Assembly (NCBI GenBank): GCA_013202595.1
Contig: JABMPV010000491.1
Location: 1 to 5,704 of the forward strand
Direction: 5' to 3'
DNA: 5,704 nt
From: a bacterium
GTDB taxonomy: Bacteria; Actinomycetota; Acidimicrobiia; Spongiisociales; UBA11373
Shown: positions 1-3,731 of the stretch, piece after piece
How positions within the stretch are numbered: position 1 is the first letter of the stretch
Layout of the letters: every line of letters begins with the position of its first letter
Notes under the pieces: model-generated
What the model was told of the DNA's origin: nothing
Database searches by the model: none
The model's input: only the letters and a program-made list of their open reading frames with translations
Translations under genes and position numbers: made by a program

Positions 1-205
1 ACCCGTCGGGCGTGCACATCGTCGCGAACAGGCGATTCTCACCGAGGAAATCGATGAAGTCCTTGTACCAGACCGCGGCGTGGTCGTCTTCTTTGACCCT
101 GGCCAGACCCTTGGCTTCGAAGAACTCGACGAGCAATCGCATCACCTCGCCCGACCGCCCGTCGGGGAGGTCGGAGGGCAGATTGCGGGGGTGGAGCAGC
201 ACCAT
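1..205 (-). CDS. Acyl-CoA dehydrogenase-like protein, N-terminal part (runs off left edge)
   Basis: The frame is open from an ATG at 205 to the window edge, giving 68 residues with no stop. The peptide starts MVLLHPRNLPSDLPDG and continues with VEFFEAKGLARVKEDDH, VWYKDFIDFLGENRLFATM and CTPDG. This resembles, from memory, the N-terminus of a group of actinobacterial acyl-CoA dehydrogenase-family flavoproteins, which share a helix with an FFE.KG..R.KEDDH pattern, then WY.DF..F and an FAT..TP turn. The FAD-binding and catalytic parts would lie beyond the left edge and cannot be checked. Such enzymes oxidise acyl-CoA to enoyl-CoA in the cytoplasm. The start is supported by AAGGGA 7 bases upstream. 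The SDR gene ends 70 bases upstream on the same strand, so the two are probably co-transcribed. The strand and reading frame are fairly secure; the family call is moderate because only the N-terminus is seen. Confidence 0.6.
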   Translation of the reverse strand, partial: MVLLHPRNLPSDLPDGRSGEVMRLLVEFFEAKGLARVKEDDHAAVWYKDFIDFLGENRLFATMCTPDG

Positions 206-212
206 CGAAGAA

Positions 213-218
213 TCCCTT
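213..218 (-). promoter_or_regulatory. Ribosome binding site of the acyl-CoA dehydrogenase-like gene
   Basis: AAGGGA on the minus strand lies 7 bases before the ATG at 205. It supports this start and suggests translation from an internal position of a longer SDR-containing transcript. Confidence 0.5.
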
Positions 219-257
219 GATCGGCTGCCGGAAAGCCTACGCCCGGAAAACCAGCCT

Positions 258-272
258 GGATCGATTCGATCC
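258..272. repeat. 15-base palindrome in the gap between the SDR and acyl-CoA dehydrogenase genes
   Basis: GGATCGATTCGATCC is a perfect inverted repeat with 7-base arms around one central base, just 3' of the SDR stop codon. It could be an operator or a small hairpin. GATC and CGA words are frequent throughout this DNA, so chance is a real possibility. There is no T-run, so it is not a classic terminator. Confidence 0.25.
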
Positions 273-275
273 GGC

Positions 276-989
276 CTAGTGGAGTCGACCGCCGTCTGAG
301 AACAGCACCTGGCCGTTGACCCAGCCGCCCTCATCCGAGCACAGGAACGAGACGAGGTTGGCGCAGTCCCCCGGGGTACCGACCCTCGGCTGCAGATTGC
401 GCCGTAGGACGGACTGCTCGATCTCCTCATCCATCCACCCGGTCTCGGTGGCACCCGGGTTGATGACGTTGGCCGTGATGCCCCGGTCGGCCAACTCGAC
501 CGCTGCGGCCAGCACGATCCGATCGAGCGCTCCCTTGCTTGCCCCGTAGGGCAGGTTGAACGGAGTGTGATCGCTCGTGAGGGCCACGATTCTCCCCAAC
601 CCCGGCGCCGCAGCGAATTGCTCTGCATATGCCTTGATCAGCAGCCAGACGGCCCTGGCATTCACGGCGAAATGGCGGTCGAAGCTCTCGACGGTGGTGT
701 CGAGGGTCGACGAGTCCACCGACTCGGCGTGGCACATCACCAGCGCTGCGATGGGGCCGTGATCTGCAGCGATCCGCCCGACGAGGTCGGCAGGGATTCC
801 TGGATCGGCCAGATCGGCCTCGATCATCGCCAGAGGTTCCGTGTCGGGTCCCCAGGGCATTCGCTCGTCGTACTGACGCCAACCCGTGGTGACGACATCC
901 CACCCGTCGGTGACGAGCCGTGATGCGACGGCAGCCCCGATGCCGACGGAGCGGCCCACGCCGGTGATGAGGGCAATGGGCCTCGACAT
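276..989 (-). CDS. SDR family NAD(P)-dependent oxidoreductase
   Basis: This 237-residue protein has the length and motif order of a classical short-chain dehydrogenase. The Rossmann cofactor loop is ITGVGRSVGIG (residues 8-18), two residues longer than the usual TGxxxGxG. A WRQYDERMPWG segment (37-47) follows the second strand, a feature I associate with one FabG-like SDR subgroup. The catalytic residues are Asn110 (VNAR), Ser139 (LTSDH), Tyr148 and Lys152 (YGASK). The PGATETGW motif at 178-185 follows the sixth strand, and the C-terminus is NGQVLFSDGG. At the usual NNAG position it reads MCHAES (85-90). The spacing from Ser to Tyr is 9 residues instead of about 13. All catalytic residues are present, so it should be active. 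The substrate cannot be read from sequence; 3-oxoacyl or hydroxyacyl compounds are plausible given the acyl-CoA dehydrogenase-like gene downstream. The ATG at 989 has only a poorly placed AAGG and is probably leaderless. Confidence 0.93.
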   Translation of the reverse strand: MSRPIALITGVGRSVGIGAAVASRLVTDGWDVVTTGWRQYDERMPWGPDTEPLAMIEADLADPGIPADLVGRIAADHGPIAALVMCHAESVDSSTLDTTVESFDRHFAVNARAVWLLIKAYAEQFAAAPGLGRIVALTSDHTPFNLPYGASKGALDRIVLAAAVELADRGITANVINPGATETGWMDEEIEQSVLRRNLQPRVGTPGDCANLVSFLCSDEGGWVNGQVLFSDGGRLH

Positions 990-996
990 GCCTTCG

Positions 997-1002
997 ACAC
1001 TA
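997..1002 (-). promoter_or_regulatory. Predicted -10 element of a leaderless SDR promoter
   Basis: TAGTGT on the minus strand fits the actinobacterial TAnnnT -10 consensus. It lies exactly 7 bases before the SDR ATG, so transcription would begin at or next to the start codon. A weak -35 candidate, TTAATG (1021-1026), is 18 bases upstream. The lack of a well-spaced Shine-Dalgarno sequence agrees with a leaderless transcript. This is an inference from spacing and motif only. Confidence 0.4.
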
Positions 1003-1025
1003 CCGGGCGCAGCGATCCCCCATTA

Positions 1026-1057
1026 AGAGAGCCACCTGACGCAACAGGGGGCTCTCT
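1026..1057. repeat. 32-base imperfect palindrome in the divergent intergenic region (possible operator)
   Basis: AGAGAGCC (1026-1033) pairs perfectly with GGCTCTCT (1050-1057). After one A/G mismatch, CCTG (1035-1038) pairs with CAGG (1045-1048) around a 6-base centre. That is 12 paired positions out of 13. It lies 37-68 bases upstream of the SDR start, overlapping the edge of the predicted -35. If the SDR transcript is leaderless, the element is in promoter DNA rather than RNA and would act as an operator. No T-run follows on either strand, which argues against a terminator. The remaining intergenic bases (1058-1186) show nothing else I can support. Confidence 0.45.
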
Positions 1058-1186
1058 CGCGGGTGGATCGGCGTCGAGGGGGGCACGACATCCGATCCGG
1101 TCGGGGAAGAGCTATGCCCTTTCCCGCATATCGGACACGCGACCTGCATCGGAGTTCCGCGAAATCCCCATCGGCAGCGGCGCACG

Positions 1187-1192
1187 TACCAT
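1187..1192 (+). promoter_or_regulatory. Predicted -10 element of a leaderless lipoprotein promoter
   Basis: TACCAT matches TAnnnT and ends 7 bases before the ATG at 1200, the same spacing as for the divergent SDR gene. The bases between, TGCCGCG, contain no Shine-Dalgarno sequence. I see no convincing -35 hexamer. Confidence 0.4.
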
Positions 1193-1199
1193 TGCCGCG

Positions 1200-2897
1200 A
1201 TGCGACGGCTTGTGGTTCTCATGGCGTGTGTGGCTCTGGTCGCGAGCGCGTGCGCCCAACTCTACGAATCCGAGCCGGTCACATCGACCACGACCTCGCA
1301 GACCGTGGTCACAATCGCCAAAGAGGAGTCGGCCCAGCAGCGTGTCTCGCCGGACGGGCGGCTCCACCTCGAGGTGCCGGCGGGATACCCGCTAGTCACA
1401 GTCGAGGGAACGGCGATCGATCCGGCGACCATCGACGACCCCTTCGAAGTGCTCGGGGCCTACGACCTCGGTCCGGACGGGACTGTGTTCGCCGACCCGG
1501 TCATCATCACCTTCGACACCTTTCTCCCCGCCGCCGGTCCTTCCGTCCCGATCATCGGCCTCTTCACCGGGGAACCGGGTGACTGGGTCCTTGAGGGTGG
1601 GTACCGGGTCGACGCGACCGGCCCCACGGTGGTGGTGACTGCAAGGATCCACCACTTCAGCCAGGTGTTGTTCACCAGGGACCTGGCACGAACCTTCGAG
1701 GTCGACCCGCCATCGGCCATGACCACAGCGGAACGGTCGATCGACACGACGTGGAGCCTCATCGATCGCTGTCCCTCGATGGGGACGATCGATATCGCTG
1801 CGTCGGTCGAGGAGCATTGCACCTACCGGTCGGCCCTCTCTGACAACCTGGCATTGCGAGCGACGTCGGTCGGATCGGGCACGGCCGTCGTCGAACACGG
1901 CACCTCACAAACGGCGTTCCCGCGGGAGTCGCCATCCGTCACGGCCCAGGGGTGGGTCGCTGCGACCGGGCACTCGACCGTGACATGCTCCGGCGAGGGC
2001 ACCGGTGGCTTCGGAGTCGAGGTCGCCATGACATCCAGACCGGACATTCAGATGGTCGCGCCCAATGCGCTGATGCGTCTCATGTTCGGGGTCGCCGATG
2101 CTCGCAGTGCAGCGTCGCTCGCGATCGATCAGACCTACGTGCTGCCCGTGAGCGCCCTCCGGTGTGCAGCGAGTACCCAGAGCGATGTGCTGGCCGCCGT
2201 GGTGGCCCTGGGAGCCGATGGGGACGACGCGGCAGCCATGCTGGACGGTGTAGCCACTGATCGGGCCAGAGACCTGATCCTCCCCACCTCCCCAGAACGC
2301 GTGGTGAGAATCCTCGACGCCGGTTCGGTGGACATCATCCAAACCGCCGGGTTCGTCGCAGAACTCGATCGCTCCATGGTGGTGCGCCTCTTCGACGACG
2401 CCACCTTCGCCTGCGGCGAGATCGGGGCGCACGAATTCGCCACCGTCTGCACCGATGACGTGGCCCTCATGCCCTCGGGGTCGCTGCTCGTCCTTGCGAC
2501 GATCCACACAGCCCCCATCGGCCCGATCGACGAGATCGGGAGCGCCACTTACGGCGCATTCTTCGAGACAAACGGCGACCCGTCCGACGACCTGACGGTC
2601 CCGGAGGGCGCCGATTGGGACTTCGGGCAGGGAACCGACCGCCGGTACCGGATCGTCCGGACCGTCGACGGTTGGACGATGACTCTGAACGGTGGTGCGG
2701 TTTCCGGACCCTCCTCTGCCAGAGCACTCGTCAAAGGGTCCACCGTGGTCTGGGTCATCCCATTGATCGAGATCGGAGACACGCCTCTGGTCAGGACGAC
2801 CGCGCTCATCGACGACGGTTCTGGAGAACGGGCGGGCGCAGCGGGCGACGTCCATGGGCAGGACCCCACGGGCCCACTCCTCCCGATCCTTCCCTGA
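1200..2897 (+). CDS. Predicted secreted lipoprotein with ZU5-like N-terminal domain
   Basis: This 565-residue protein starts with a short lipoprotein signal: MRR, a hydrophobic stretch (4-15), and ASAC with Cys18 as the likely lipidated residue. The -3 position is Ala rather than the usual Leu, so the lipobox is slightly atypical. A Thr/Ser-rich linker (28-38) leads into a beta-rich domain (about 48-160) that opens with VSPDGRLHLEVPAG and ends with RIHHFSQVLF. That is the pattern of ZU5-like extracellular domains, which end in HFS followed by a hydrophobic strand. The middle part (about 165-435) is not recognised; it holds Cys191, Cys207, Cys263, Cys322, Cys405 and Cys417, which could form disulfides. 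The C-terminal part (about 425-560) has YGAFFETNGDPSDDL, WDFGQGTDRRYRI, SSARALVKGSTVVWVIP and GDVHGQDPTGPL, a pattern I recall from other actinobacterial lipoproteins. This natural ending supports the TGA at 2895 as genuine. It probably sits on the outer face of the cytoplasmic membrane. Its function is unknown. Confidence 0.9.
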   Translation: MRRLVVLMACVALVASACAQLYESEPVTSTTTSQTVVTIAKEESAQQRVSPDGRLHLEVPAGYPLVTVEGTAIDPATIDDPFEVLGAYDLGPDGTVFADPVIITFDTFLPAAGPSVPIIGLFTGEPGDWVLEGGYRVDATGPTVVVTARIHHFSQVLFTRDLARTFEVDPPSAMTTAERSIDTTWSLIDRCPSMGTIDIAASVEEHCTYRSALSDNLALRATSVGSGTAVVEHGTSQTAFPRESPSVTAQGWVAATGHSTVTCSGEGTGGFGVEVAMTSRPDIQMVAPNALMRLMFGVADARSAASLAIDQTYVLPVSALRCAASTQSDVLAAVVALGADGDDAAAMLDGVATDRARDLILPTSPERVVRILDAGSVDIIQTAGFVAELDRSMVVRLFDDATFACGEIGAHEFATVCTDDVALMPSGSLLVLATIHTAPIGPIDEIGSATYGAFFETNGDPSDDLTVPEGADWDFGQGTDRRYRIVRTVDGWTMTLNGGAVSGPSSARALVKGSTVVWVIPLIEIGDTPLVRTTALIDDGSGERAGAAGDVHGQDPTGPLLPILP

Positions 2898-3126
2898 TCG
2901 GACGAGTCGATCGGTCAGATCTGGCACCAGGACCAGCGACCTGCCCTGGCGTCGAACGTCGAAGCCATTCGAGCGCTCGACGGCTACATCGTCCCCGAGC
3001 AACTATCCGACGACCTCCGCCGGATAGCCGCTCACTTCGAGGCTCAGATCCCACACCCATCACGACCACGCCGCCCACCAGTACGACTACAGCCAATGCG
3101 GCGACGAGCCGACCTTTGCTTCCCAT
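2806..3126 (-). CDS. Possible small membrane-anchored protein, perhaps frameshifted
   Basis: From the ATG at 3126 the frame encodes 106 residues. It begins MGSKG, then has a strongly hydrophobic segment, RLVAALAVVVLVGGVVVMGV (6-25), that looks like a membrane anchor or uncleaved signal. The start has a strong ribosome binding site. After residue 26 the protein becomes Arg-, Gly- and Ser-rich, which looks like out-of-frame translation in GC-rich DNA, and the last 92 bases overlap the lipoprotein gene on the other strand. A neighbouring minus-strand frame reads more naturally, with DLSLEVSGYPAEVVG, a TAG at 3003-3005, then LLGDDVAVERSNGFDV. The gene may therefore have lost its frame just after the membrane segment. 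Alternatively it may be a short real protein, or spurious. No family is recognised. The start region is better supported than the C-terminus. Confidence 0.35.
   Translation of the reverse strand: MGSKGRLVAALAVVVLVGGVVVMGVGSEPRSERLSGGGRRIVARGRCSRRALEWLRRSTPGQVAGPGARSDRSTRPIREGSGGVGPWGPAHGRRPLRPPVLQNRRR
2898..3050 (+). pseudogene. Coding-like remnant, faintly similar to an Hpt phosphotransfer domain
   Basis: Directly after the lipoprotein TGA, and in the same frame, the plus strand stays open to a TAG at 3255-3257. Residues from 2898 to 3050 include IGQIWHQDQRPALASNVEAI and PEQLSDDLRRIAAHFEAQI. They look like amphipathic helices and resemble the first helices of Hpt domains attached to response regulators. 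The conserved AHxLxG phosphorylation segment is not clearly present. There is no ATG, GTG or TTG to start it. The codon-aligned minus frame also looks protein-like, so this may be a shadow. If real, it is a decayed fragment. Confidence 0.2.
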
Positions 3127-3132
3127 CACTGA

Positions 3133-3141
3133 CCCTCTCCC
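3133..3141 (-). promoter_or_regulatory. Ribosome binding site for the small membrane protein start
   Basis: GGGAGAGGG on the minus strand has its GAGAGG core 7 bases before the ATG at 3126. This is the best Shine-Dalgarno match in the window and the main reason to accept that start. Confidence 0.5.
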
Positions 3142-3160
3142 GATCGGGGCCGCCGGCCGC

Positions 3161-3178
3161 GTCTCGCTTCCTCGAGAC
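3161..3178. repeat. Inverted repeat, 6-base perfect arms
   Basis: GTCTCG and CGAGAC flank the 6-base loop CTTCCT. It lies 35 bases upstream of the small membrane protein start. It is one of several hairpins in this gene-poor stretch and no T-run follows it. Confidence 0.3.
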
Positions 3179-3204
3179 TCCACCGACGATGTCCAAGGCA
3201 TCGC

Positions 3205-3226
3205 CGATCCCTGGTTGGAGGGATCG
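3205..3226. repeat. Inverted repeat, 8-base perfect arms
   Basis: CGATCCCT (3205-3212) and AGGGATCG (3219-3226) are perfectly complementary around the loop GGTTGG. It has the best uninterrupted arms in the 2898-3345 stretch. It could be an operator, part of a structured RNA, or a terminator stem without a T-run. Confidence 0.4.
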
Positions 3227-3274
3227 TGGGCGGAGCCACTACACCTCTCGACGCTAGGCACGGCCCGCGAGCGC

Positions 3275-3296
3275 AACCAGGCCCAATAGGCCGGTT
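3275..3296. repeat. Hairpin with one bulge
   Basis: AACC and GGCC (3275-3278, 3280-3283) pair with GGCC and GGTT (3289-3292, 3293-3296) around the loop CAATA, with A3279 bulged. Eight pairs in all. Confidence 0.3.
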
Positions 3297-3312
3297 CCGC
3301 GCAACCCTTCGA

Positions 3313-3337
3313 CACGGGGGGCAGAAGCCCCCGGGTG
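3313..3337 (-). terminator. Possible terminator downstream of the beta-sandwich fragment
   Basis: GGGGGC (3317-3322) and GCCCCC (3327-3332) form a 6-pair all-GC stem with the tetraloop AGAA. It is extended by CAC (3313-3315) and GTG (3335-3337) across a small internal loop. On the minus strand the stem begins 8 bases after the TGA of the fragment at 3346, which is where a terminator for the molybdoenzyme transcript is expected. It lacks a U-run, which is common in high-GC actinobacteria but lowers confidence. Confidence 0.4.
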
Positions 3338-3345
3338 GCGATTGC

Positions 3346-3731
3346 TCACGAATAGACGATCCGCACCCCGTAGAACGTGAGGAAGGAGGAACTGCTCAGC
3401 GTCAGCGTCAGTACGGCGCCCTGCCGATCGAGGATCCGCCGCGGGCTGACTCCGCCTCGAAGAATGGCCGGACTTCGGGATCGGCGCCGTCGGAGCACAC
3501 GGTCGCCATCTCGTCGTCCGATCCGGTGGCGATATTCGTCCTGTGCAGCGTCACACATGCCTGACCGTCGCCATTGTCCAGGGCGTAGAGCGTGACCCGG
3601 TGAACGGTCACGACACCCGGTGGGATCGTCACATGAGTGACGAATGCCCCGTGAGGTGCACCGGAGCCGAGGGCGAGCCACGTTCCCTCATTGACGAAGT
3701 CGACACCGTCGCGGATCTCTGAACATTGAGC
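3346..3731 (-). pseudogene. Truncated, frameshifted C-terminal beta-sandwich domain
   Basis: Two minus-strand frames together make one sensible protein. From 3731 one frame reads EIRDGVDFVNEGTWLALGSG, then FVTHVTIPPGVVTVHRVTLY and ALDNGDGQACVTLHRTNIAT up to RPFFEAE, and then stops at 3408. The next frame takes over with RRILDRQGAVLTLTL and ends SFLTFYGVRIVYS at 3346. The joined pattern (LP.G..V..v..Y..D......v.L.R, a strand-rich spacer, Y.L.v.L, then a YGVRI.Y ending) is one I recall from the C-terminal half of secreted or surface proteins in environmental bacteria. One base appears to be missing between about 3435 and 3456. The frame has no ATG, and it begins in-frame directly after the TGA of the molybdoenzyme; the first possible start is a GTG at 3632. 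The N-terminal half is therefore absent. It is probably a gene remnant. A sequencing error could explain the frameshift but not the missing N-terminus. Confidence 0.6.

Noticed and set aside
12..299. 95-codon plus-strand frame at the left edge
   Set aside because: It is antisense to the acyl-CoA dehydrogenase-like N-terminus and the SDR end. It has no recognisable motifs.
1000..1185. Small minus-strand frame with a CPICGKG zinc-knuckle-like motif
   Set aside because: It has a single CxxC, no second metal-binding pair, no good ribosome binding site, and it spans the palindrome and predicted promoter elements.
1905..3002. 365-codon open frame on the minus strand opposite the lipoprotein
   Set aside because: Most of it mirrors the lipoprotein coding sequence, and its translation is Arg, Gly and Asp-rich. 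Only the part beyond 2897 is considered, as a possible remnant.
2895..3257. Readthrough of the lipoprotein TGA into the open downstream frame
   Set aside because: The lipoprotein already ends with a C-terminal pattern (GDVHGQDPTGPL) of the kind seen at the ends of similar proteins, and no readthrough signal is visible.
2615..3289. Plus-strand frame with a Thr-rich TTTPPTSTTT linker-like stretch
   Set aside because: The Thr-rich part is the antisense of the Val-rich membrane segment of the minus-strand candidate, and the rest overlaps the lipoprotein out of frame.
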